From contig NZ_JABXKF010000188.1 of the NCBI RefSeq assembly GCF_017115165.1, forward strand, positions 45,139 through 109,138: 64,000 nt of DNA, given 5' to 3'. Both the position numbers and the translations under genes were made by a program. The notes beneath the pieces were generated by a model. It ran no database searches and was not told the DNA's origin. It saw only the letters and a list, made by a program, of their open reading frames with translations. Of the stretch, positions 1 through 9,475 are shown in pieces. The DNA comes from Nostoc sp. LPT (GTDB lineage: Bacteria > Cyanobacteriota > Cyanobacteriia > Cyanobacteriales > Nostocaceae). Position 1 is the first letter of the stretch. The number at the start of each line of letters is the position of its first letter.

Positions 1-330
1 GCCGCCTGCCGCCAGCAAGGGAGGCGGAGCTACTAGGAGCAGCATTTCCAGCCAGAGGCTGGAAACGAGGTTTTAAAGGAGTTTCAGCTTAAGTTGACAC
101 CAATGAATATGTTGTGCCCCTACGATTATCTGTAGCTTATCTTGCCGTAGCCTCTGGTAGAGAAGTTCCAATCTGCTGTAAAAAAATGTAGAGACGTAGC
201 AGTGCTACGTCTCTACAAGGGTTATGAATAACGAATATTTAATTTCACCAGAGTCTATTAGACAACTGGGTTGAGTAGCTGTCAATAAACAAAATTATGT
301 CTAGGGTAGGGCAGCACCCACCCCAAATTG
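1..330. repeat. Non-coding repeat-rich segment at window start
   Basis: No convincing gene is seen here. Around 48-71 there is a hairpin of the type TTTCCAGCC-AGA-GGCTGGAAA. At about 189-219 there is a near-perfect palindrome (GTAGAGACGTAGCA followed by its complement). Both look like the small hairpin repeats scattered in Nostoc genomes. The downstream boundary is the stop codon of the minus-strand glgB gene, so either could lie in its 3' untranslated region, but neither is followed by a clear T-tract for that strand. Confidence 0.5.
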
Positions 331-2622
331 TTATCCAATTACCTCAGCAGTCTTCTTCTTATCCAACTTGAGAATCAACACACCCAAAGGTGGTAAACAT
401 AAATCCAGTGAATAAGGATGACTGTGCAAAGACCACTCATCCGTCCATTTACCACCTAAATTGCCCATATTACTGCCGCCATACTGACGAGCATCACTAT
501 TAAACAACTCAGTATAAAATCCCTTTTGCGGTACACCGATACGGTAGTGAGAATGGGGTTGTGGTGTAAAATTGCAAACGACGATCGCGAAATCATCAGA
601 ATCCTTGTCACGACGCATGAAGGCAACTACACTATGGCGGTTATCGCTACAGTCAATCCACTCAAACCCTGCTTGGGCAAAATCCTGGGTATACAAAACT
701 GGTTCAGAACGGTAAAGATAATTCAAATCGTGGAAAAACGTTTTTAACTGTTGGTGGGCTTCATGTTGCAATAAATGCCACTCCAAATCTGTCCAATCAT
801 TCCACTCACTCCATTGCCCAAACTCCATGCTCATAAACATGGTTTTCTTGCCTGGGTGAGCAAACATATAGGTAAATAAACAACGCACATTAGCTAACTT
901 TTGCCATGTATCTCCCGGCATTTTGCCGATGATATTGCTCTTGCCATGCACGACTTCATCGTGAGACAGGGCCAGCATGAAGTTCTCAGTGTGGTTGTAC
1001 CACATACTAAAGGTGATATTGTTTTGGTGGAACTGGCGGAACCAAGGGTCCATGCTGAAGTAATCCAGCATATCGTGCATCCAGCCCATATCCCACTTCA
1101 AGTTAAAGCCCAGTCCGCCTGTATAGGTAGGCCAAGATACCATTGGCCAGGAAGTGGATTCTTCCGCAATTGAAAGAACACCGGGGAAATAGCTAAAGAT
1201 AATGTTATTTACCTGACGCAGAAAATCTGCTGCTTCTAGGTTTTCTCTGCCGCCGTACTGGTTGGGCAGCCATTCTCCTGGTTCGCGGCAATAGTCGTTA
1301 TAGAGCATCGAGGCAACAGCATCGACACGAACCCCGTCAATGTGGTATTTGTCAAACCAGAAGAGAGCATTTGCTGCTAAGAAATTACTAACTTCATGGC
1401 GACCGTAATTGAATACCAAAGTACCCCATCCTTTATGTTCGCCTTTGCGGGGGTCAGCGTGTTCGTATAAATGGCTACCATCAAAGAAAGCTAAACCATG
1501 CCCATCTTTGGGAAAGTGACCAGGAACCCAATCTACAATTACCCCTATATCATTTTCGTGACATTTGTCAATAAAATACATCAAATCTTCGGGTCTGCCA
1601 AAACGCGAGGTAGGGGCATAGTAACCAGTTACTTGATAACCCCAAGAACCATCAAAGGGATGCTCCGCAATTGGCAGCATTTCTATGTGGGTGTATCCTA
1701 ATTCTTTGACATAGGGAATGAGTCGGTCAGCTAGTTCTCGGTAGGTAAGGAAGCGTGCGCCCGGCTTTAGTCCAGAAACGACAACTACTGGTTCAGTTTC
1801 ACCATTGGGAAGTTTAGCTGGTTCTGCACTCGAAGCGTGTAACCAAGAGCCTAAATGCACTTCGTAAACTGAAACTGGCTGAGTTAGGGGGTCAATATGA
1901 CGCCGCTTTTCCATCCAGTTTTCATCACTCCAACTATAAACATCTAAATCAGTGACAATAGATGCCGTTTTCGGGCGAAGTTCTTGCTGGAAACCGTAGG
2001 GATCGGATTTTTCGTAAATGTGTCCTTCAAAATTTTTGATTTCGTATTTGTAATGCTCTCCCACACCGATTTCAGGAATAAATAATTCCCAAATTCCGGT
2101 GGGGCCTTTACGCATCTGATGTTTACGCCCATCCCAGAGGTTGAAATCTCCCAGCAATGAAACATTACGAGCGTTGGGTGCCCAAACGGCAAAATAAACG
2201 CCCTTAACGCCGCCTATTTCCGTGGGGTGCGCTCCCAGTTTTTCATATATCCGGTGATGGTTGCCTTCACTAAACAAATGCAAGTCAAAGTCTGTCAAGC
2301 GGGGAGAACGGAAAGCGTAAGGGTCATAGATGACACGCTCATGTTCTCCTTCTTTAATCCGTAACTGGTAGTTTGCAAGTTCGGCAGTTTCAATGGTGCA
2401 TTCAAAAAAGTGAGGATGATGCACCGTTTGCATTGGGTATTCTTTACGTTGTTCAGGAAGAACAACCCATGCTGCACTTGCATTTGGTAGGTAGGCCCGC
2501 ACAGCCCAGACAGTTTTGCCGTCTTGCTCTATGGGATGAGAGCCTAATATTTCAAAGGGATCGTTATGCTGATTCCAAACGATGCTGTTAACCTGTTCAG
2601 GGGCGATCGTGGTCATGGACAT
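331..2622 (-). CDS. glgB: 1,4-alpha-glucan branching enzyme
   Basis: Cytoplasmic GH13 enzyme that cuts alpha-1,4-glucan chains and re-attaches them as alpha-1,6 branches during glycogen synthesis. The 763-aa length is normal for the long cyanobacterial form with two N-terminal carbohydrate-binding (CBM48-type) domains before the (beta/alpha)8 barrel. Catalytic motifs are visible: the nucleophile Asp at about residue 434 in VRVDAVASM, the acid/base Glu at about 487 in SIAEEST, and the transition-state Asp at about 555 in LSHDEVVHG. An all-beta C-terminal domain ends in a lysine-rich tail. A nearby in-frame ATG at codon 3 is an equally possible start. It is monocistronic on the minus strand, and nothing suggests inactivation. 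Confidence 0.97.
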   Translation of the reverse strand: MSMTTIAPEQVNSIVWNQHNDPFEILGSHPIEQDGKTVWAVRAYLPNASAAWVVLPEQRKEYPMQTVHHPHFFECTIETAELANYQLRIKEGEHERVIYDPYAFRSPRLTDFDLHLFSEGNHHRIYEKLGAHPTEIGGVKGVYFAVWAPNARNVSLLGDFNLWDGRKHQMRKGPTGIWELFIPEIGVGEHYKYEIKNFEGHIYEKSDPYGFQQELRPKTASIVTDLDVYSWSDENWMEKRRHIDPLTQPVSVYEVHLGSWLHASSAEPAKLPNGETEPVVVVSGLKPGARFLTYRELADRLIPYVKELGYTHIEMLPIAEHPFDGSWGYQVTGYYAPTSRFGRPEDLMYFIDKCHENDIGVIVDWVPGHFPKDGHGLAFFDGSHLYEHADPRKGEHKGWGTLVFNYGRHEVSNFLAANALFWFDKYHIDGVRVDAVASMLYNDYCREPGEWLPNQYGGRENLEAADFLRQVNNIIFSYFPGVLSIAEESTSWPMVSWPTYTGGLGFNLKWDMGWMHDMLDYFSMDPWFRQFHQNNITFSMWYNHTENFMLALSHDEVVHGKSNIIGKMPGDTWQKLANVRCLFTYMFAHPGKKTMFMSMEFGQWSEWNDWTDLEWHLLQHEAHQQLKTFFHDLNYLYRSEPVLYTQDFAQAGFEWIDCSDNRHSVVAFMRRDKDSDDFAIVVCNFTPQPHSHYRIGVPQKGFYTELFNSDARQYGGSNMGNLGGKWTDEWSLHSHPYSLDLCLPPLGVLILKLDKKKTAEVIG

Positions 2623-2765
2623 GAAGCTACCTAAGTGAAATAACGTGATTGACTAAATCTACTTTTGTAATATCTATATATATTCTTTACATTTATTTGC
2701 AATTTTGTCGCCACCGTTATCCTACATCAGAATGGGGTATTGGGCATGAGGCATTGGGCAAAACA

Positions 2766-2787
2766 GTGCTGAGTGCTGAGTGCTGAG
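2766..2787. repeat. Heptamer short tandem repeat
   Basis: Three exact tandem copies of GTGCTGA are followed 40-60 bases later by partial inverted copies (CAGCACTC) and GGCATTGGG-type units up to about 2870. This is the typical short-tandem-repeat class found between genes of heterocystous cyanobacteria. The 274-bp gap between the 131-aa protein gene and glgB shows nothing else. Confidence 0.7.
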
Positions 2788-2896
2788 TTAAGAGTTATTC
2801 TCCCCTCTGCCCCACTCAGCACTCAAAACTCGGAACTCAGCACTCTTGAAGGGCATGGGGCATTGGGCAGAGGATGAATGACTAATGACTAATTTA

Positions 2897-3229
2897 TCAA
2901 AAATTTAAAAATGGGAAAAACTGCAATAGTGTTTTACGTAAGCGAAGCAAGAAAATCTGTTCTCGAATTTTGGGGTCTAGTTTTGGTGGCGGGACTTCTT
3001 GTAGCTGGGCTTGCAATTGGATATACTCGGCAGCTGTTAGGAATCTTCCATCAATAGGCGATCGCGCTTCTATAATAATCTTTGTCCGTAATATTTCTTC
3101 TGGTGTATCCTCTGGTGGCGGTAATGCTATTGCTGCCGATTTCCAATAGCTACTTAAGACAATCGAAGTTACAGTAATTACAATTAAGCTCAGTAATTTT
3201 ATAGGTTTTCTCGTTTTAACTTTCCTCAT
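2897..3229 (-). CDS. Small conserved cyanobacterial secreted protein
   Basis: Function unknown. The reading frame is open from 3292 (131 aa), but the start at 3229 (MRKVKTRKP) is preferred because it places a basic N-terminus directly before a hydrophobic segment (LLSLIVITVTSIVLSS), giving a normal signal peptide or anchor. After an alanine-rich cleavage-like site comes a conserved-looking mature part with a PPPED...EEILRTKII stretch, an LTAAEY motif and a basic-hydrophobic C-terminus. The pattern resembles short hypothetical proteins that I associate with many cyanobacteria, but I cannot name a family. The gene stands alone between glgB and a small lipoprotein gene. Confidence 0.65.
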   Translation of the reverse strand: MRKVKTRKPIKLLSLIVITVTSIVLSSYWKSAAIALPPPEDTPEEILRTKIIIEARSPIDGRFLTAAEYIQLQAQLQEVPPPKLDPKIREQIFLLRLRKTLLQFFPFLNF

Positions 3230-3292
3230 CTCCCGAACTACGTTCACAACGCAGGATGAAAATCTGTTTTTCTCGTGCCCAAATTTTCCCAA

Positions 3293-3742
3293 TAAAAATC
3301 TGGCAATATCAAGGGAGATACCAGGTCTTTCCTGATACGGAATAGACTACAGGAATGCTCAAGAGCAATTGCCAGCGATCGCGATAAATTATTTTACACT
3401 CTCAAAACTCAGTAGTATAAGTAATTTAAAATGCAAAACGAGGGAAGTATCTGCCTACAAAATAGCTTAGATTCACTCAACTCCTTTGAACTGAGAACAA
3501 GGTTTGAGCGGGCGCGACTTTTAGAAGGACACTTGGTAGAGGACATAACCCTCTTTACCAGTGTCCTCTACTTCCTGCCCTACTAGTTGATATTTGAGCA
3601 AACTCTAGGCTCCAATCGACCATCATAAAAATGAGGTTTTTTTGTGAACCCAATTAATTCAAGCGGATGTTTCGAGCTATGTAGTGAGGAAAGCTGTCAC
3701 TAAGTAGTTCTGGGCGTGATTTAAACTAAAGTTTAAAATGCC
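3293..3742. other. Intergenic region with a long imperfect hairpin
   Basis: No gene seen. Positions about 3527-3568 can fold into an imperfect stem of about 16 bp (GGACACTTGGTAGAGG against CCTCTTTACCAGTGTCC). It lies downstream of the minus-strand lipoprotein gene and could mark the end of its transcript, but no T-run follows on that strand, so a repeat-element origin is as likely. Confidence 0.35.
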
Positions 3743-3940
3743 TTATTTAGGAGTCGCTGCGGGAGTAGTTGCAGGAGTCGCTGCGGGAGTCGTGGCAGGA
3801 GTAGACTTAGCAGGTGCATCAGTTGGTTCACCTGTAGCAGCTGGAGTAGCAGTACCACCACCTTCACCACCACCTTCACAAGCCCCAAGAATTGCAGCCA
3901 GACTTAACATTAGAGCCAAACCAAAGATTTTTGTTTTCAT
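3743..3940 (-). CDS. Small Thr/Pro/Ala-rich lipoprotein
   Basis: A 65-aa predicted lipoprotein. The N-terminus MKTKIFGLALMLSLAAILGAC is a standard signal with lipobox LGAC at residues 18-21. The mature part is a glycine patch followed by a low-complexity tail of TPAAT-type repeats ending in lysine, without any globular domain. The DNA of the tail is a GGAGTAGTTGCAGGAGTCGC-type imperfect repeat, probably grown by slippage. No function can be assigned; such small lipoproteins may be surface or spacer proteins. An opposite-strand open frame of 100 aa here is a shadow of the repeat. Confidence 0.7.
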   Translation of the reverse strand: MKTKIFGLALMLSLAAILGACEGGGEGGGTATPAATGEPTDAPAKSTPATTPAATPATTPAATPK

Positions 3941-4442
3941 AACTCCTCTTTCACCAATTGTGGCTAGAACAATTTTTCGCCTGTTGAATACGATACCGTA
4001 TTTATTGCTTTTTTTAAATTCTGCGAGATTACATACTTAAAAAAAACAATCCTTTGGGGTATTGTTTTTGGAATTACGTAGCCTGATTAGTTTCTCTTAA
4101 CTCAGGAGCAAAACGAAAATTACCAAACTTATTTAGCAAATGGAGCTATGATAGCAAAAAATTTTATTTTTTTCACAGAGTATTGCATCTGGCTACCTGA
4201 CGTTGCCATACTTTAGGGGCGATACCTAAAGGGTAAGCTGTCCAGTTTCTAGTCGCTGATTGCAAATATTGCATATCTAGGGGATGCAAACATTGATACA
4301 GCTACCTATCAGAAAAGTTAAAAGGGTGTAGTCTGTTATGTGTGCTTGTTGCACAGAAGGTTATTTTAACCTTAGCAAAACAGACAATCAAGACAATCAA
4401 TCGAAAGTGCAGTATTTTCTATCTAAAAAAATTTAAAAATTT
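3941..4442. other. Intergenic region between divergent genes
   Basis: About 500 bp that must hold promoters for both the minus-strand lipoprotein and the plus-strand membrane protein/ftsI pair. An A/T-rich hairpin with arms AAAAACAAT and ATTGTTTTT lies near 4042-4070 and carries a T-run on the minus strand. Sequence is otherwise AT-rich without a coding signature. Confidence 0.35.
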
Positions 4443-5120
4443 ATGGTAGTTGCTCGTAAATCTACTGTTTCTACAAGGGGTAATTGGTTCCGGCGAGATT
4501 CTATCCTTTCTTTAGGGAGGCGATCTGCGCGTATGGAGTCAGCAGCACAGAGCGCTTCTACACCACTATCATCTCAAAGACAACAGCGTATATCGAAAAA
4601 TTTAGTGGTTTCTCCCACAAATGAGGCAGTTGTAGCCAAATCAGTGAAACAGTTGGGTAGACAACAATTACCAAATCTCAATGAGCAGTTGAATGCGAAC
4701 CGAAAGACTCTGGGGGTAGGTTTTCTTGGCCTTCCCACAATGCCTAATTCTGGAACCGCACCTTTGTGGTTGCTGCGCTTGTACACCTTTCATCGTTATT
4801 CGTCAGTTGTGGCGTTCTTGTTAGTAGCATCGACACTTACTGTTTATGCTTGGACAGTCTATTCTCAAGAGATTTGGGGTCAGTCATATCGCAGACTGCA
4901 AAACCTCCAACGTCATGAACGGCTGCTAACAACAACCAACGCGACGCTGAAAAATAAAATGGCTAATGAAGCAGAACAACCAACAGCAGGGCTGGTATCG
5001 CCAACTCCTGAAGGGGTGATTTTTTTGCCTCCAGCATCTCAAAGTCCTAAGCCAGCATTGCCTAACACAACGCCAAATTCTGAAACGCAACCGCAAACAC
5101 TCTCGCCACTGGGATACTAA
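4443..5120 (+). CDS. Bitopic membrane protein upstream of ftsI (FtsL-like candidate)
   Basis: A 225-aa protein of unknown function. Seen: a basic, Ser/Gln-rich cytoplasmic N-terminal part of about 115 residues; a single membrane segment at about 119-138 (SSVVAFLLVASTLTVYAW); then a charged helix with heptad-like leucines (QSYRRLQNLQRHERLL) and a low-complexity Pro/Thr tail. Short cytoplasm-TM-coiled coil topology immediately before the septal transpeptidase gene (97-bp gap) is the arrangement of FtsL in other bacteria, so a divisome linker role is inferred. The unusually long N-terminus and weak coiled coil keep this tentative. Confidence 0.7.
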   Translation: MVVARKSTVSTRGNWFRRDSILSLGRRSARMESAAQSASTPLSSQRQQRISKNLVVSPTNEAVVAKSVKQLGRQQLPNLNEQLNANRKTLGVGFLGLPTMPNSGTAPLWLLRLYTFHRYSSVVAFLLVASTLTVYAWTVYSQEIWGQSYRRLQNLQRHERLLTTTNATLKNKMANEAEQPTAGLVSPTPEGVIFLPPASQSPKPALPNTTPNSETQPQTLSPLGY

Positions 5121-5216
5121 TCCCTAAGAGTCATTTGTCATTTGTCATTAGTCATTAGGACTGAGACTTCTGGTTAATCACAAAAGGCAACAGACAAAGG
5201 ACAAAGGACGAACCCA

Positions 5217-7055
5217 ATGCAGAAGTCACCAAGCAGAACAAAATTCAGAAAGTTTCAGAATCCAGAATTCACAGGGCGACACAAGGGTGATAAACGAGGG
5301 CTTTTGGGAAAATTAGCCTCTAATATGCAAGACCAAACATCCAACACTAAGTCCCGACTGTTCATCGTCTGGGGCGTATTAATGGCATCAGGGTTGGGGT
5401 TGGCTATTAACTTGTATAATCTACAAATTGTCAAGGGGCCAAAGTTAACTGAACAGGCGCGCAACCAGCAAATGGTAAATTTGCGACCTTTTATGCCCCG
5501 TCGCCCAGTGATAGATCGCAATAGCGATCTGTTGGCTATTGACCGTCCTGTATATACTTTGTACGCTCATCCCAAGCTGTTTGATAAGTCTAATGAAGAT
5601 ATGGCAGAGCGACTTGCCCCGATTTTGGCAAAAGATACTGCTGAATTGGTGAAAACTTTTGAAAGTAAAAAAAGTGGAATTATCCTTGCGCCAGCCTTAC
5701 CAGAAGAAATTATTGATCGCGTCATCTCTTTGCGCTTAAATGGCCTGGAGTGGATTCAAAAATACTCCCGATTTTACCCGCCAGACGATTTGGTTGCTGA
5801 TGTGGTGGGCTATGTGAATGTTGACCGTCGCGGTCAAGCTGGTGTGGAATACTCTCAAGAGAAGTTGCTAGAACGTCCTGTGCAAACGGTGCGGCTCAGT
5901 CGGTCGGGGAATGGGGCCCTGATGCCCGATCGTGCGCCCGAAGGTTTTTTGCATTTTGACGATTTGCGATTACAACTTACTATCGATAGCCGTCTGCAAC
6001 GAATTGCCCGTGTTGCGCTCAAACAACAGATGGAGAAGTTTGACGCCAAACGTGGGGCGGTAATTGTCATGGATGCATTGGATGGTTCCTTACTCGCCCT
6101 CGTTTCTCAGCCCACTTATAATCCTAATGAATATACTAAATCTGATATCTCGCTATTTAAAAACTGGACAGTAGCGGATCTTTATGAACCGGGATCGACT
6201 TTTAAGCCTTTGAATGTGGCGATCGCTCTAGAAAATGGCATCATCAAACCAGATGATATATTTAATGACTCCGGTTCGATTCGAGTCGCTAATTACACTA
6301 TCAAAAATGCGATGAATAATGGTAATGGGCGAATCAGCATCGCTCAAATTTTGCAATATTCTAGCAATATTGGCATGGTGCAAATTATCCAACGTTTAAA
6401 GCCTTCAATTTACTACAACTGGTTAGAACGATTGGGACTAGGACAAAAAGTTGATACAGATTTACCTTTTGAGGTTGGGGGACGGCTCAAAAGTCAAGAA
6501 GAATTTATCGCTTCCCCGATTGAAGCAGCTACTACTTCCTTTGGACAAGGCTTTTCCATGACACCGTTACAGTTAGTGCAAATGCACGGTGCTCTAGCGA
6601 ATGGCGGTAAGTTAGTTACACCCCATGTAGTTCGCGGGTTGATTGATAGCAAAGGGCAGATGCATGATTCACCCACTCACACCATCCCCCGGCAAATTTT
6701 TTCAACCGCAACAACTCAAAAGGTTGTGGAAATGATGGAAACTGTTGTTACTGAAGGCAGCGGGAAGCCGGCACAAATTCCGGGATATCGCATTGCTGGT
6801 AAAACTGGTACAGCCCAAAAAGCTAGTCCCAATGGCGGCTACATCAAGGGTGCGAGAATGACCAGTTTCGTGGCTATTTTACCCGTGGAATCTCCTCGCT
6901 ATGTAGTGTTCGCACTGGTAGATGAGCCAAAAGGAGAAAGTGCCTATGGTTCTACTGTCGCCGCGCCAATTGTGAAGTCGGTAATCGAAGCACTGATTCC
7001 TCTTGAGGAGATTCCACCCAGTAAGGCAATTGAGCAACGGACGCAAGTGCCTTAG
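5217..7055 (+). CDS. ftsI: Septal peptidoglycan transpeptidase (class B PBP)
   Basis: Cross-links peptidoglycan at the division septum and acts outside the plasma membrane, anchored by one N-terminal helix (about residues 48-66, LFIVWGVLMASGLGLAI). The 612-aa protein has the class B layout: pedestal domain after the anchor, then a transpeptidase domain with the active-site serine in STFK (about 327-330), SSN (about 382-384) and KTG (about 529-531) motifs. All three are intact. It follows the bitopic membrane protein gene by 97 bp, suggesting co-transcription. The start at 5217 gives a basic cytoplasmic tail of about 45 residues; a later ATG at codon 37 would still leave the anchor complete. 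Confidence 0.95.
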   Translation: MQKSPSRTKFRKFQNPEFTGRHKGDKRGLLGKLASNMQDQTSNTKSRLFIVWGVLMASGLGLAINLYNLQIVKGPKLTEQARNQQMVNLRPFMPRRPVIDRNSDLLAIDRPVYTLYAHPKLFDKSNEDMAERLAPILAKDTAELVKTFESKKSGIILAPALPEEIIDRVISLRLNGLEWIQKYSRFYPPDDLVADVVGYVNVDRRGQAGVEYSQEKLLERPVQTVRLSRSGNGALMPDRAPEGFLHFDDLRLQLTIDSRLQRIARVALKQQMEKFDAKRGAVIVMDALDGSLLALVSQPTYNPNEYTKSDISLFKNWTVADLYEPGSTFKPLNVAIALENGIIKPDDIFNDSGSIRVANYTIKNAMNNGNGRISIAQILQYSSNIGMVQIIQRLKPSIYYNWLERLGLGQKVDTDLPFEVGGRLKSQEEFIASPIEAATTSFGQGFSMTPLQLVQMHGALANGGKLVTPHVVRGLIDSKGQMHDSPTHTIPRQIFSTATTQKVVEMMETVVTEGSGKPAQIPGYRIAGKTGTAQKASPNGGYIKGARMTSFVAILPVESPRYVVFALVDEPKGESAYGSTVAAPIVKSVIEALIPLEEIPPSKAIEQRTQVP

Positions 7056-7062
7056 GGATTAG

Positions 7063-7135
7063 GGAGCAGGGGAGCAGGGGAGCAGGGGAGCAGAGGGAGC
7101 AGGGGGAGATGAGGGAGCAGGGGGAGATGAGGGGG
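7063..7135. repeat. GGGGAGCA-type short tandem repeat
   Basis: Slippage-type array of GGGGAGCAGG and GGGAGATGAG units directly after the ftsI stop codon, followed by a partly complementary CTCCCTTATCTCCCTCAT tract at about 7152-7172. The two could base-pair in RNA and may serve as an irregular terminator, but this is the same repeat class seen elsewhere in the window. Confidence 0.65.
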
Positions 7136-7309
7136 AATTATTGAACAAGTCTCTCCCTTATCTCCCTCATTTCTTCTCCATACCCCTTTATTTTGAAACT
7201 TAATCTTTCTTTATAACCAGGGAAAGATGTACACAAAGCTACTTGTGTGAAAAGTTAAGTATTAGAGGTGAAATTAATTTCTCACTTTTGCAAAGCTACC
7301 AAAGATTCC

Positions 7310-8407
7310 ATGCAAAGCAATTTAGTTATATTTCCTAAAGCTGGGGCTGCGAAAAATAGCACGCAAACAGAAGAAAGAACAATTACCCAGTACGACCATG
7401 CTGAGGAGCAATTTATAGAACTGCTAGCAATGGAGGATTTGGACAATCAACTGGATGTAAAACCTGCAAGAGCTAGTCAGTTTGAACAGTCGCTCTCTAT
7501 GGCAATTGGCGCTGCTTATGGAAACGATCGCTCTGATGAACAGGCTCACCGTTTTCTCCAACGGATACTTTATCGAATTAATCGGCTAAAACTGTTTTGG
7601 TACGACGATTTGCGGCATTATACCAATGAGCGATCGCTGTATTTGTACTCTTGTCGTGACAAAATTGAAGCTGCTTGGCAACAGTGGGAATTGGCACAAA
7701 TCGATGTGGCTGCATTGCAACAATTGGATGTAAAACAAGCTTTAATTGAGCGTGCATCTGCCGATTTAAATCCACCTTTATCGGAGGATAGCCGCTACAT
7801 TCGTGAGGAAATGACTGAAGCTGGCTATCGTCATTTGCTAGCGATCGGCTCCTTTGATGGTTTGGTTGAAGGTAGTCGTCTTTGCTACGTATTGGGTGGT
7901 GCTGCTAATGAAGTGCAGTGTACGCTGGTGCGAGTACTATTAGAAGAATACGGCAACGGTCGTTTATCCCGCAAGCACTCGACATTTTTTGCTCAAATGC
8001 TGGCTGAGTTTGGGATGAATACTGAACCAGAAGGATACTTCGATTTAGTGCCTTGGGAAGTCCTAGCTTGCGATAATCATAACTTTTTGACCACTGATCG
8101 CAAACGCTATTTCCTACGTTACAGTGGGGCGTTGACATTTTTTGAGGTGGCTGGTCCTGCGGCTTACAAAAACTATCTGGCGGCAGCGCAACGCTTGGGA
8201 CTCTCAGAGGCGGCGATGGGTTATTGGGAACTACACATCAGGGAAGATGAACGCCACGGTCGTTGGATGTTAGATGATGTAGCTTTGCCTTTGGCAGAAC
8301 GGTATCCCAATGATGCGTGGGAACTGCTGCTTGGCTATGACCAGGAGAAACGAATGGGCGATCGCGCCGCTAGTGCTGTTATGCGATCGATACGCGAAGC
8401 AGAATAA
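7310..8407 (+). CDS. Iron-containing redox enzyme family protein
   Basis: A 365-aa soluble, all-helical protein resembling the heme-oxygenase-like diiron (HDO-type) 'iron-containing redox enzyme' family. Candidate metal ligands occur in EEMTEAGYRH, ELHIREDERHGRW and the surrounding helices, where Glu and His recur with helical spacing. The substrate is unknown. The frame is open from a GTG at 7268, but the ATG at 7310 (MQSNLVIFPK) looks the more natural start, and the 14 extra residues carry no domain. It is monocistronic, with a repeat tract upstream and 200 bp of AT-rich sequence downstream. Confidence 0.75.
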   Translation: MQSNLVIFPKAGAAKNSTQTEERTITQYDHAEEQFIELLAMEDLDNQLDVKPARASQFEQSLSMAIGAAYGNDRSDEQAHRFLQRILYRINRLKLFWYDDLRHYTNERSLYLYSCRDKIEAAWQQWELAQIDVAALQQLDVKQALIERASADLNPPLSEDSRYIREEMTEAGYRHLLAIGSFDGLVEGSRLCYVLGGAANEVQCTLVRVLLEEYGNGRLSRKHSTFFAQMLAEFGMNTEPEGYFDLVPWEVLACDNHNFLTTDRKRYFLRYSGALTFFEVAGPAAYKNYLAAAQRLGLSEAAMGYWELHIREDERHGRWMLDDVALPLAERYPNDAWELLLGYDQEKRMGDRAASAVMRSIREAE

Positions 8408-8626
8408 GCCGCTTTACTCGCTTTGCTCAATCCAAAAAATTATAAATAGCAGGTTATTCTTAGCGTTTTAATTCGACATTATTTAAGTCATTTTATTGCT
8501 AATTCATCTGCAAATACATTTTTTTAGCAACCCTTTGCTAAAAGAATAGTTTTTATTGCCTAAATACAAGGTAATAAATAACCTCATATTAGATTGATTA
8601 TACCATACACTTTGAAGTGCAGTCAA

Positions 8627-9322
8627 ATGAAAAATATCTTTTTTTGCCCTGAAGAATCTAATTTCTACTCCAACTGCTTAGAAAGCTTTGTGATCAGAAA
8701 TTGTCAAAATTCTGAATCTATTGTGGAGTTTGGTTCAGGAGATGGCAGCCCTGTAATTAATTCCTTATTGAGAAACAAGTTTGATGGAGTCATTCAGGGA
8801 TTTGAATTAAATACTTCTGCATGGAAAGTCGCAAATTCAACCATTGATGAATACAATCTCACTAGTAAATACATCATCCATAATTCATCTTTGTTTAATT
8901 CTTCTCAACCCGATGCTGAGTATCTTGTAGCCAATCCACCCTATCTTCCCGCACCAGATAACGATATTTATATGCCATTATTATTTGGGGGTATAGATGG
9001 AGCTACAGTTACCAACGAGCTTTTATCGTTAGGTTATAAAAATGTGTTGGTTTTAATATCTAGCTTTTCTAATCCAATAAATACATTGAACTTAGCAAAA
9101 CAGAATGGTTATTATGTTCAAAACTTCATGGTGTTACCTTTGCAGTTTGGCTACTATAGCTCCGATCCCAAGGTAAAGAAGCACATCGAAAAACTCAAAA
9201 AAAATCAGATGGCATTTTATTCTGGTAATTATTATTTTTTAGCTGGAGTTTTATTTAAAAAATGCCAGGAGTCTGTAATTGATTTATCTAATCAATTAGC
9301 TCAGGTGATGACTAGTTTATGA
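8627..9322 (+). CDS. Class I SAM-dependent methyltransferase with NPPY motif
   Basis: A 231-aa predicted methyltransferase. Motif I for S-adenosylmethionine is VEFGSGDGSP. The NPPY tetrad (VANPPYLP) marks enzymes that methylate an amide or exocyclic nitrogen, such as HemK/PrmC-type protein glutamine methyltransferases or N6-adenine methyltransferases. There is no target-recognition domain, so a protein or small-molecule target is more likely than DNA. The ATG at 8627 (MKNIFFCPEES) is preferred over the TTG at 8594. The coding region is more AT-rich than its neighbours, which may mean horizontal transfer. The gene stands alone. Confidence 0.75.
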   Translation: MKNIFFCPEESNFYSNCLESFVIRNCQNSESIVEFGSGDGSPVINSLLRNKFDGVIQGFELNTSAWKVANSTIDEYNLTSKYIIHNSSLFNSSQPDAEYLVANPPYLPAPDNDIYMPLLFGGIDGATVTNELLSLGYKNVLVLISSFSNPINTLNLAKQNGYYVQNFMVLPLQFGYYSSDPKVKKHIEKLKKNQMAFYSGNYYFLAGVLFKKCQESVIDLSNQLAQVMTSL

Positions 9323-9475
9323 AAATCGAGAACAACTTAGCAATGATGTCATCCCTTGCCTAAAGTACGATGTGTCTCTAAGCGCGGCCTAGAGACATAT
9401 CTCAAAGATTTTCAACTAGCATTTTTATAAATGCATATTTCCAACTGATCATTTTTTCTGCCTAAAGTTGTTGCA

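Noticed and set aside
3738..4040. 100-aa plus-strand frame over the lipoprotein gene
   Set aside because: It is the complement of the low-complexity tail (GVAAGV-type) and has no domain, while the minus frame has a proper signal peptide and lipobox.
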